Shown here piece by piece: positions 25,784 to 33,991 of a stretch of 64,000 nt of DNA (positions are counted from its first letter, which is position 1; each line of letters begins with the position of its first letter). The notes under the pieces were generated by a model. That model saw only the letters and a list, made by a program, of their open reading frames with translations. It did not search any database and had not been told where the DNA came from. The position numbers and the translations under genes are program-made. Origin of the DNA: Thauera linaloolentis 47Lol = DSM 12138 (GTDB lineage Bacteria; Pseudomonadota; Gammaproteobacteria; Burkholderiales; Rhodocyclaceae); the NCBI RefSeq assembly GCF_000310205.1, contig NZ_AMXE01000009.1, positions 26,420-90,419 on the forward strand. The letters run 5' to 3'.

Positions 25784-28700
25784 ATGCCCAAGTTCTTCAT
25801 CGACCGCCCCAACTTCGCCTGGGTGGTCGCCATCTTCATCATCCTCGCCGGGCTGCTGGCGATGCCCTCGCTGCCGGTCGCCCAGTACCCGGTGGTGGCG
25901 CCGCCGCAAATTTCGATCTGGGCCACCTACCCCGGCGCCTCGGCGTCCACCGTGGTCGATTCGGTGACCAGCGTCATCGAAGAGGAGCTGAACGGCGCCA
26001 AGGGCATGCTGTACTACGAGTCGTCCAGCAGCTCCACCGGGATCGGCGAAATCGTCGTGACCTTCGCCCCCGGCACCGATCCGGATCTGGCCCAGGTCGA
26101 CGTGCAGAACCGCATCAAGAAAGCCGAGCCGCGCCTGCCGACGGAGGTCACCCAGCAGGGGCTGCAGATCGAGCAGGCCAGCTCCGGCTTCCTGATGATC
26201 TATGCGCTGCGCTACAAGGGCGACGACAGCGACAAGGGCGTGGTCGGCCTGGCCGATTACGCGGCGCGCAACGTCAACAACGAGATCCGCCGGGTGGACG
26301 GCGTCGGCAAGGTGCAGTTCTTCGGTTCCGAGGCGGCCATGCGGGTGTGGATCGACCCGCAGAAGCTGATCGGCTACGGCCTCTCGGTGGCCGACGTCAA
26401 TGCCGCCATCGCTGCGCAGAACGCCCAGGTACCGGCCGGCAGCTTCGGCAGCCGCCCCGGCAGCGCCGAGCAGGAACTGACCGCCACCATCGCCGTCAAG
26501 GGCATGCTCGACAGCCCCGAAGAGTTCGGCCGCATCCTGCTGCGCACCAACGCCGACGGCTCGAGGGTGACCCTGGCCGACGTGGCGCGCCTGGAGATCG
26601 GCAGCCAGGATTACAACTTCGAGATTCTCAACGACGCCAAGAAGTCGGTGGCCGCCGCCGTGCAACTGCGCCCCGGCGCCAACGCGCTGCAGACCGCCGA
26701 GGCGGTCAAGGCGCGGCTGGCCGAGCTGTCCGCCGGCTTCCCGGCCGACATCGAATACTCGGTGCCCTACGACACCTCGCGCTTCGTCGATATCGCCATC
26801 CAGAAAGTGCTCTACACCCTGGCCGAGGCCATGGTGCTGGTGTTCCTGGTGATGCTGCTGTTCCTGCAGAACCTGCGTTACACGCTGATCCCCAGCATCG
26901 TCGTGCCGGTGTGCCTGGCCGGCACGCTGGCGGTGATGTACGTGCTGGGCTTCTCGGTCAACATGATGACCATGTTCGGCATGGTGCTGGCCATCGGCAT
27001 CCTGGTCGACGACGCCATCGTGGTGGTGGAGAACGTCGAGCGGATCATGGCCGAGGAAGGGCTGCCGCCGCGCCAGGCCACGGTCAAGGCGATGGGCCAG
27101 GTGTCCGGCGCCATCGTCGGCATCACCCTGGTGCTGTCGGCGGTGTTCCTGCCGCTGGCCTTCATGAGCGGCTCGGTGGGCGCGATCTACCAGCAGTTCT
27201 CGCTGTCGCTGGCGGTGTCCATCCTGTTCTCCGGCTTCCTCGCCCTGAGCCTCACCCCGGCGCTGTGCGCCACCCTGCTCAAGCCGCTGGACAAGGAACA
27301 CCACGCCGAGAAGAAAGGCTTCGTCGGCTGGTTCAACCGCCGCTTCGCCGCCCTCACCGAGCGCTTCACCCTGCTCAACTCGCGCCTGCTGCGGCGCAGC
27401 GGACGCTACATGCTGATCTATGTCGGGATCGTGGCGCTGCTCGGCTTCTTCTACCTGCGCCTGCCCGAATCCTTCGTGCCGATCGAGGACCAGGGCTATT
27501 ACATCATCGACGTGCAACTGCCGCCGGGCGCCACCCACGCGCGCACCGAGAAAGTGGTGCGCGAGCTGGAAAGCTACCTGCTCGAACGCGAGGCGACCCA
27601 GTCCACCACCATGATCATGGGCTTCAGCTTCTCTGGCACCGGGCAGAATGCCAGCCTGAGCTTCCCGTTGCTGAAGGATTGGTCCGAGCGTGACGCCAGC
27701 CAGTCGGCCAGCGCCGAGGTGGCGGCCTTCAACGCCCGCTTCGCCGGCCTCGCCGAGGCCCGGGTGATGGCGGTGGACCCGCCGCCGATCGACGGCCTGG
27801 GCAACGCCAGCGGCTTTTCCCTGCGCCTGCAGGATCGTGGCGGCCTGGGCCGTGAGGCCTTGAACGCCGCGCGCGACCAGTTGCTGTACCAGGCCAACAC
27901 CTCGCCGCTGATCCTCTACGCCATGATGGAAGGCCTGGAAGACGCGCCACAACTGCGCCTGGACATCGACCGCGACAAGGCGCGCGCGCAGGGCATCGAC
28001 TTCGCCACCGTCCGCAGCGCCATCGCCAGCGCCTACGGTTCGGCCACCGTCGCCGACTTCGCCAACCTCGGGCGCCTGCAGCGCGTGGTGGTGCAGGCCG
28101 ACGTCGGCGAGCGGATGACCCCCGAGGCCATCCTGCGCCTGCACGTGCCCAACGCCAGCGGCGACCAAGTGCCGCTGGCGGCCTTCGCCAGCACCGCCTG
28201 GGAGAATGGCGCGGTGCAGATCTCGCGCTACAACGGCTACCCGGCGTTCAAAATCTCCGGCGACGCCGCCCCCGGCCACAGCACCGGCGAGGCGATGGCC
28301 GAGCTGGAGCGGATCATCGGCGAGCTGCCGGAAGGCATCGGCTACGAATGGACCGGCCTGTCCTACCAGGAGAAGGCCGCCGGCGCCCAGGCGCCACTGC
28401 TGCTGGGGCTGTCATTCCTGGTGGTGTTCCTGCTGCTGGTGGCGCTCTACGAGAGTTGGTCGATCCCCGCCGCGGTGATGCTGATCGTGCCCATCGGCGC
28501 GCTCGGCTCGGTGCTCGCGGTGACCTTGCTCGGCATGCCCAACGACGTCTACTTCAAGGTCGGCCTGATCACCATCATCGGCCTCGCGGCGAAAAACGCC
28601 ATCCTCATCGTCGAGTTCGCCAAGAGCCTGCGCGAGCAGGGCCAGTCGCTGGCCGAGGCGGCGATCCAGGCTGCGCGCCTGCGCTTCCGGCCGATCGTCA

Positions 28701-28909
28701 TGACCTCGCTGGCCTTCATCCTCGGCGTGGTGCCGCTGGCCATCGCCACCGGCGCCGGCGGCGCCAGCCAGCGCGCCATCGGCATCGGGGTGATCGGCGG
28801 CATGCTGACGGCGACCCTGCTCGGCGTGATCTTCGTCCCGATCTTCTTCGTCTGGGTGCTGTCGCGCTTCTCGCGCACGAAGCCGGCCGGGCAAGACCCC
28901 GATCACTGA
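25784..28909 (+). CDS. RND multidrug efflux permease (HAE-1, AcrB type)
   Basis: 1,041 residues, the usual AcrB length. Twelve transmembrane helices are arranged as two repeats, each with a large periplasmic domain. The proton-relay residues are visible: the Asp pair in GILVDDAIVVVENVER (TM4) and the Lys in GLAAKNAILIVEFAKS (TM10). The N-terminus MPKFFIDRPNFAWVVAI is typical. It is energised by proton influx and expels hydrophobic drugs through a TolC-like channel. No outer-membrane channel gene is in the operon, so a distant one must be shared. It is followed after 17 bases by an MFS transporter. Long open frames on the opposite strand here are G+C artefacts. Confidence 0.96.
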   Translation: MPKFFIDRPNFAWVVAIFIILAGLLAMPSLPVAQYPVVAPPQISIWATYPGASASTVVDSVTSVIEEELNGAKGMLYYESSSSSTGIGEIVVTFAPGTDPDLAQVDVQNRIKKAEPRLPTEVTQQGLQIEQASSGFLMIYALRYKGDDSDKGVVGLADYAARNVNNEIRRVDGVGKVQFFGSEAAMRVWIDPQKLIGYGLSVADVNAAIAAQNAQVPAGSFGSRPGSAEQELTATIAVKGMLDSPEEFGRILLRTNADGSRVTLADVARLEIGSQDYNFEILNDAKKSVAAAVQLRPGANALQTAEAVKARLAELSAGFPADIEYSVPYDTSRFVDIAIQKVLYTLAEAMVLVFLVMLLFLQNLRYTLIPSIVVPVCLAGTLAVMYVLGFSVNMMTMFGMVLAIGILVDDAIVVVENVERIMAEEGLPPRQATVKAMGQVSGAIVGITLVLSAVFLPLAFMSGSVGAIYQQFSLSLAVSILFSGFLALSLTPALCATLLKPLDKEHHAEKKGFVGWFNRRFAALTERFTLLNSRLLRRSGRYMLIYVGIVALLGFFYLRLPESFVPIEDQGYYIIDVQLPPGATHARTEKVVRELESYLLEREATQSTTMIMGFSFSGTGQNASLSFPLLKDWSERDASQSASAEVAAFNARFAGLAEARVMAVDPPPIDGLGNASGFSLRLQDRGGLGREALNAARDQLLYQANTSPLILYAMMEGLEDAPQLRLDIDRDKARAQGIDFATVRSAIASAYGSATVADFANLGRLQRVVVQADVGERMTPEAILRLHVPNASGDQVPLAAFASTAWENGAVQISRYNGYPAFKISGDAAPGHSTGEAMAELERIIGELPEGIGYEWTGLSYQEKAAGAQAPLLLGLSFLVVFLLLVALYESWSIPAAVMLIVPIGALGSVLAVTLLGMPNDVYFKVGLITIIGLAAKNAILIVEFAKSLREQGQSLAEAAIQAARLRFRPIVMTSLAFILGVVPLAIATGAGGASQRAIGIGVIGGMLTATLLGVIFVPIFFVWVLSRFSRTKPAGQDPDH

Positions 28910-28926
28910 AGCATGGCGGTCGTGAA

Positions 28927-30168
28927 ATGAACGCGAGCATCACCTACCGCGACCATTGGCCGCTGGTCATCGTGCTGGCGATGCTGACGATGGCCGACAT
29001 CATGGCCATCGATCTCTACCTGCCTGCGTTTCCCGCCGTGGCGGCGTCCTTTGCCGCGAGTGAGGCGCAGGTACGCGCGACGCTGTCGGTCTTCATCTTC
29101 GGCCTGGCGGTCGGCCAACTGGCTTATGGCCCCTTGCTCGACCGCTTCGGCCGCCGGCTGCCGCTACTGGCGGGCATCGCGCTGTTCGTGGCGGGCTCGG
29201 TGCTGGCGGCGCTGGCGCCCAGCATCGAAGTGCTGCTGGGCGCACGGCTGCTGCAGGCGGCCGGGGCCGCGGCCGGGCTGGTGGCGCCGCGGGCGATCGT
29301 CACCGACATGTTCTCCGCGCGCGAAGCCGCCGCGGTCTATTCGGTGCTGGGGCAGATCCAGATGGCCGCCCCGGTGGCCGCGCCGCTGCTGGGCGTGTTC
29401 ATCCTGCAATGGGGCGGCTGGCGCGCCTGCTTCGGCGTACTGGCGCTGCTGGTGCTGGCGGCATGGGTGGCGGCTTATCGTGTCGTGCCCGATTCGCTGC
29501 CCCGGCACCGGCGGTCTCCGCTGTCGCTGCGCGCGGTCGCATCAGCTTATGCCGGCCTCCTGCGCGACCGCGCCTTCGTGCTCTACAGCCTGGCGGGCGC
29601 GTGCCTGCTCGGCGGCCTCTTCGCCTACATCAGCAGTTCGCCGTTCATCCTGATGAGCGGATTCGGGTTCTCGTCCATCCAGTTCGGGCTCACGTTCGGC
29701 GGCATCGCCTGCCTGATCATCGCCAGCGGCGCGTTGAACATCCGCCTGCTGCCGGTGTTCGGACCCGGCCGCCTGCTGCTCGCCGGACTGGGGCTGCACG
29801 CCCTGGCCGCGCTGGCCCTGCTGCTTGCGGCATCGGCGCAGGCAGGGGCGTGGCTGTTCGTCGCGCTGCTGGCGTGCTGCCTCGGCGTGCTCGGGCTGAT
29901 CTTCGGCAATCTCGCGGCCTTGACCATGTCCCACGCCGGCGAGCATGCCGGCGTGGCGTCGGCCTTCATGGGCGCCAGCCAGTATGCCGGCGGCGCGGTG
30001 ATCGGGCTGCTGGCCGGCAGCTTCGGTACCACCGCCGTCGTGCTGGCCGCGACGCTCTTCTGCTGTGCGGTGGCGACGCTGCTGCTGGGGGTTGGCGCTG
30101 GCCGCGGCGGCCGTGCAGTCGTACCATCGCCTCCTTCCAGCCTGTCCGAACCGGAGGAGAGCCCATGA
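28927..30168 (+). CDS. MFS drug transporter, Bcr/CflA type
   Basis: 413 residues with twelve predicted helices. The N-terminal half contains IDLYLPAFPAVAASF and the loop 2-3 motif GPLLDRFGRRLPLL characteristic of Bcr/CflA drug:proton antiporters. It lies 17 bases after the RND permease and is probably co-transcribed, adding a second, inner-membrane drug exporter to the TetR-controlled unit. The last 20 residues are Pro/Ser-rich. Substrate unknown. Confidence 0.9.
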   Translation: MNASITYRDHWPLVIVLAMLTMADIMAIDLYLPAFPAVAASFAASEAQVRATLSVFIFGLAVGQLAYGPLLDRFGRRLPLLAGIALFVAGSVLAALAPSIEVLLGARLLQAAGAAAGLVAPRAIVTDMFSAREAAAVYSVLGQIQMAAPVAAPLLGVFILQWGGWRACFGVLALLVLAAWVAAYRVVPDSLPRHRRSPLSLRAVASAYAGLLRDRAFVLYSLAGACLLGGLFAYISSSPFILMSGFGFSSIQFGLTFGGIACLIIASGALNIRLLPVFGPGRLLLAGLGLHALAALALLLAASAQAGAWLFVALLACCLGVLGLIFGNLAALTMSHAGEHAGVASAFMGASQYAGGAVIGLLAGSFGTTAVVLAATLFCCAVATLLLGVGAGRGGRAVVPSPPSSLSEPEESP

Positions 30169-30263
30169 GCAGGACCATTGCGACCGTCTGCATCGCATCG
30201 CGCAGAGACCGCCTCTAGCGTCGCCGGCCGCTCCGCGCTTCCTGCACGCGTTTTCGAACCGCG

Positions 30264-31331
30264 ATGCGCAAGATCATCCATTGCGACTGCGACTGTTTCT
30301 ATGCCTCGGTCGAGATGCGCGACGACCCGTCGCTGGCCGGGCGCCCGCTCGCCGTCGGCGGGCGGGCGGAAACGCGCGGTGTGATCGCGACCTGCAACTA
30401 CGAGGCGCGCGCCTTCGGCGTCCATTCGGCGATGTCCACCGCGCGGGCGCTGCAACTGTGCCCGCAACTGCGCCTGCTGCCGCCCAATTTCGAGCGCTAC
30501 CGCGCCGCGTCTCGGCAGATTCTCGCCATCTACCGGGACTACACGCCGCTGGTCGAGCCCTTGTCGCTGGACGAAGCCTACCTGGACGTGAGCGGCGTCG
30601 ATCGCTGCAAGGGTTCGGCGACCTTGATGGCGCAGGAGATCCGCGCGCGCATCCGGGCCGAGGTCGGCATCACCGCATCGGCGGGCATCGCTCCCAGCAA
30701 GTTCGTGGCCAAGGTCGCGAGCGACTGGAACAAGCCCGACGGGCAGTTCGTGGTGCGCCCGGACGAGGTCGATGCCTTCGTCGCGGCGCTGCCGGTGAAG
30801 AAGATCTTCGGCGTCGGCAAGGTGACGGCCGCGCGCCTGCAGCGGCTGGGCGTGCAGACCTGCGGCGACCTGCGTGCCTGGAGCCTGGCCGAGCTGGCGC
30901 AGGCCTTCGGCAGTTTCGGCGCCAGCCTGTACCGCTTGTGCCGCGGCATCGACGAGCGGCCGGTGCGCCCCGACCGCATCCGCAAGTCGCTGTCGGTGGA
31001 AACCACCTACGTTACCGACCTGCCCGACCTGGCCGCCTGCAGCGCGGCGCTGCCGGCCTTGATCGAGGAATTCCGCGCCCGCTTCGGGCGCGCGCAGGAG
31101 GCACGGCCGGTGCACAAGGCGGTGGTCAAGATCAAGTTCTCCGATTTCACCCAAACCACGGCCGAATGCGTGTGCGAGGCGCCCGACGAGTCCGTCTGGC
31201 AGGCCCTGCTGGAAGAAGCGCATGCACGCAAGTCGCGCCCGGTGCGGCTGCTGGGGGTGGGCGTGCGTTTTGCCGAGGACGCCCATGCGCCGTCCGGGGT
31301 CACGCAGATCTCGCTGGATTTCGCCGTTTGA
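30264..31331 (+). CDS. dinB: DNA polymerase IV (Y family)
   Basis: 355 residues. Translesion polymerase with catalytic motifs HCDCDCFYASVEMRD and PLSLDEAYLDVSG (metal-binding acidic residues). GITASAGIAPSKFVAKVASDWNKP is the fingers/palm signature, followed by helix-hairpin-helix GVGKVTAARL and a little-finger domain. It lacks an obvious C-terminal beta-clamp peptide beyond QISLDFAV, which may serve that role. I see no LexA box in the 95 bases upstream. It lies between the efflux operon and the ABC exporter, all on the plus strand. Confidence 0.95.
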   Translation: MRKIIHCDCDCFYASVEMRDDPSLAGRPLAVGGRAETRGVIATCNYEARAFGVHSAMSTARALQLCPQLRLLPPNFERYRAASRQILAIYRDYTPLVEPLSLDEAYLDVSGVDRCKGSATLMAQEIRARIRAEVGITASAGIAPSKFVAKVASDWNKPDGQFVVRPDEVDAFVAALPVKKIFGVGKVTAARLQRLGVQTCGDLRAWSLAELAQAFGSFGASLYRLCRGIDERPVRPDRIRKSLSVETTYVTDLPDLAACSAALPALIEEFRARFGRAQEARPVHKAVVKIKFSDFTQTTAECVCEAPDESVWQALLEEAHARKSRPVRLLGVGVRFAEDAHAPSGVTQISLDFAV

Positions 31332-31407
31332 AGCACCATGCCGGTTCTTGCCGCGAAGCCCGCGCCCGGGCTTTGCTCGATGCCCATCCCGCCGAGGAAA
31401 CACCCTG

Positions 31408-33285
31408 ATGGCCGAACGTGCCGATGCCGCGGCGAATGCCGCCGATCACCCTCCCGCCGCGCAGGCCGAGCGGGAGCGGCCGGCCAGCCTGGCGGCGCTC
31501 TATCGCGCGCTGTGGCAGCACGCGGCGGGCGCGAGGCACCTGATCCTGCTCGCCTTCGTGCTGTTGCTCGCGTCGCAGCTCTTCAAGCTCGGCGTGCCGT
31601 GGCTGGCAGGCAACGCCATCGATGCCATCCAGTCCGGCGGCGTGGACGCGCTGCCGGGGGCGTCGCGCTGGCTGGCGCTGGTGTTCGCGGCCATCGTCGC
31701 CAGCTGGCTGCTGCACGGGCCGGGGCGCATTCTCGAGCGCAATGTCGCGCTCAAGGTGCGTGAACGCCTGTCGGCCCTGCTGGTGGGGCGCCTGGTGGGC
31801 GCGCCGCTGGCATGGCACGAAAGCCACCATTCGGGCGAAACCACCCACCGCGTGCAGCAGAGCACGCGCGCCCTCTACGACTTCGCCCAGAGCCAGTTCA
31901 TCTATCTGCAGAACACGGTCAGGCTGGTGGGGCCGATCATCGCCTTGTGGCTGATCTCGCCGCTGGTCGGTGCCGTGGCGATGCTGGGCTATGGCTTGAT
32001 CGGCCTGCTGATCACCCGCTTCGACCGCGTGATGATGCGCATCGCACTGGACGAGAACCGCGCCGAGCGCGCCTATTCGGCCACGCTCGTGGATGTGCTG
32101 GGCAACGTGTTCTCGGTGCTGGCGCTGCGCCGGGGGGAAGGCGTGGCGCATCTGATCGCCACGCGCCTGGCGGCGGTGTTCGGCCCGCTGCGGCGCGGCA
32201 TCGTGCTCAACGAGCTGAAGTGGTGCTCCGTCGACCTGCTGGCGAATGCGCTGTGGTGCGTGCTGGTCGGCATCTATGCCGCTGAGGCCGCGGGGGTGAT
32301 CAGCCCGGGGGGCGGGGTGGCGCTGCTCGCTGGCGCGGCCGGCGGCATCGCGCTGGGCAAGGTCTTCATGGTGTACGAGTACGCGCAGCAGGCGGGCGGC
32401 GTGATCACGGCGATCGCGGCGCATTTCCAGTCGCTGGCGCGCCAGCGTGCGGACTACGCCACCGCGCAGCCGGTGCTGGATGCCGGCCGGGCCTTGCCGC
32501 CGGCACCGCTGGCCGATGCCGAGAGTGCCGGCTGGCAGGCGCTGGAGCTGAGCGATGTCCGCTTTGCCCACGCCGCGGCCCGCGGCGGTGCGGCGTTTCA
32601 TGTCGAACGGCTGGGCCTCGCGCGCGGCCGGCGCTATGCGCTGGTCGGGCCGAGCGGTGGCGGCAAGAGCACCTTGCTGCGCCTGCTGGCCGGGCTGGAC
32701 GAAGCGCAAGGCGGTAGCCTGGGCGTCGATGGCCGGGCAGTGCCCGCCGTGGCGGACACGCTGCGCCACATGGCCACGCTGATCCCGCAGCAGGCCGAGA
32801 TGTTCGACGGCACGCTGGCCGAGAACCTGCTGCTCGGCGGCGAAGCCCCCGCCGCGAGGATTGCCGCGGCGCTGCATGCAAGCTGCGCCGACACGGTCGT
32901 CGAGGGCTTGCCGCAGGGCCTGAATTCACGCGTGAGCGAGGGCGGCGCGAACTGGTCGGGCGGCCAGCGCCAGCGTCTGGCCCTGGCGCGCGGCGTACTG
33001 GCGGCGGAGGGCAGTTCGCTGGTGCTGCTCGACGAGCCCACGAGCAGCCTCGATCCCGAAACGGAAGGCCGCGTCTACAGCCGCCTGTTCGAGCATTTCG
33101 CCGATGCCGCCGTCGTGTCCTCGGTGCATCGGCTGCACCTGCTCAACCGCTTCGACGGCGTCATCCTGATGCGCGCGGGGCGGATCGAGGCGATGGGAAC
33201 AGCGTGGGAGCTGGCGCAGCATTCGGCGCTGTTCCGGGATCTGCTCTCCGCCCAGGGTGCGGAGGCTTCGGTGCGGACGCGCTGA
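31408..33285 (+). CDS. fused ABC exporter (permease plus ATPase)
   Basis: 625 residues from an ATG at 31408 with GAGGAAA just upstream. Residues about 30-345 form a six-helix type IV transmembrane domain (LILLAFVLLLASQLFKLGVPW and others). The C-terminal ATPase has Walker A GPSGGGKSTLL, the Q-loop region LIPQQAEMFDGTLAENLL, signature WSGGQRQRLALARG, Walker B SLVLLDEPTSSLD and the switch His in SSVHRLHLL. Such half-transporters act as homodimers exporting lipids, peptides or drugs. No partner gene is present, so substrate is unknown. The open frame begins earlier (31222), overlapping dinB in another frame, but the conserved part and ribosome-binding site place the start at 31408. Confidence 0.92.
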   Translation: MAERADAAANAADHPPAAQAERERPASLAALYRALWQHAAGARHLILLAFVLLLASQLFKLGVPWLAGNAIDAIQSGGVDALPGASRWLALVFAAIVASWLLHGPGRILERNVALKVRERLSALLVGRLVGAPLAWHESHHSGETTHRVQQSTRALYDFAQSQFIYLQNTVRLVGPIIALWLISPLVGAVAMLGYGLIGLLITRFDRVMMRIALDENRAERAYSATLVDVLGNVFSVLALRRGEGVAHLIATRLAAVFGPLRRGIVLNELKWCSVDLLANALWCVLVGIYAAEAAGVISPGGGVALLAGAAGGIALGKVFMVYEYAQQAGGVITAIAAHFQSLARQRADYATAQPVLDAGRALPPAPLADAESAGWQALELSDVRFAHAAARGGAAFHVERLGLARGRRYALVGPSGGGKSTLLRLLAGLDEAQGGSLGVDGRAVPAVADTLRHMATLIPQQAEMFDGTLAENLLLGGEAPAARIAAALHASCADTVVEGLPQGLNSRVSEGGANWSGGQRQRLALARGVLAAEGSSLVLLDEPTSSLDPETEGRVYSRLFEHFADAAVVSSVHRLHLLNRFDGVILMRAGRIEAMGTAWELAQHSALFRDLLSAQGAEASVRTR

Positions 33286-33299
33286 AGCCAGGGGGCGGT

Positions 33300-33851
33300 T
33301 CAGGCGTTCTTGCGCTTCTGCCACAGCACGTCGCCGCGTCCGCCGGCGCGGTTCAGCACGCGGCCGAGTACGAACAGCAGGTCGGACAGGCGGTTCAGGT
33401 ACTGGCGCGGGCCGTCGTTGACGGCCTCCTCCAGCGCCAGCGCCACCAGCGACCGTTCGGCGCGGCGGCACACGGTTCGCGCATGGTGGGCCAGCGCGGC
33501 GGCGCGGGTGCCGCCCGGCAGGATGAAGTCCTTCAGCGGTTCGAGCGGTTCGTTGAAGCGGTCCAGCTCGTTTTCGAGATGGGTCACCTGCCTGTCGGTG
33601 ATCATGCTCATGCCCGGGATGCACACCTCGCCGCCGAGGTCGAACAGGTCGTGCTGCACGTCGGTCAGCAGCGTGCGCACATCCTCCGGCAAGTCCTCGC
33701 ACAGCAGCAGGCCGACGATGGCGTTGGTCTCATCCACCTCGCCCAGGGCGTGGATGCGCAGGCTGTCTTTGGAGACGCGCTTGCCGTCGCCCAGGCCGGT
33801 GGTGCCGGCGTCGCCGGTGCGGGTGTAGATCTTGGAAAGGCGGTGTCCCAT
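33300..33851 (-). CDS. ATP:cob(I)alamin adenosyltransferase, PduO type
   Basis: 183 residues. It transfers the adenosyl group of ATP to cob(I)alamin, giving coenzyme B12. The N-terminal ATP-binding signature KIYTRTGDAGTTGLGDGKRV and the later ARTVCRRAERSLVAL and YLNRLSDLLFVLGRVLN blocks are diagnostic of PduO-type enzymes. The start MGHRLSK at 33851 has AGGAG 6 bases upstream; the frame is open for 13 more codons. A 6-bp inverted repeat TTGACG/CGTCAA at 33875-33890 and a TATAAT on the minus strand (33890-33895) lie upstream. No cobalamin riboswitch is seen. Confidence 0.94.
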   Translation of the reverse strand: MGHRLSKIYTRTGDAGTTGLGDGKRVSKDSLRIHALGEVDETNAIVGLLLCEDLPEDVRTLLTDVQHDLFDLGGEVCIPGMSMITDRQVTHLENELDRFNEPLEPLKDFILPGGTRAAALAHHARTVCRRAERSLVALALEEAVNDGPRQYLNRLSDLLFVLGRVLNRAGGRGDVLWQKRKNA

Positions 33852-33991
33852 GTGTGCTCCTACCCTGTTATTGGTTGACGTTCGCGTCAATTATAGGCGA
33901 GGGGCCTGCCCGGTGGCCCGCTTGAGCTCATGATAAACTCGCACGTTCGCCCGCGGCGCGGGTCCATTGTCCAGAAAACACGCCAGCCTCC

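Noticed and set aside
25691..28279. 862-codon minus-strand open frame opposite the RND permease
   Set aside because: A G+C shadow: the plus strand encodes a full AcrB-type pump with all key residues.
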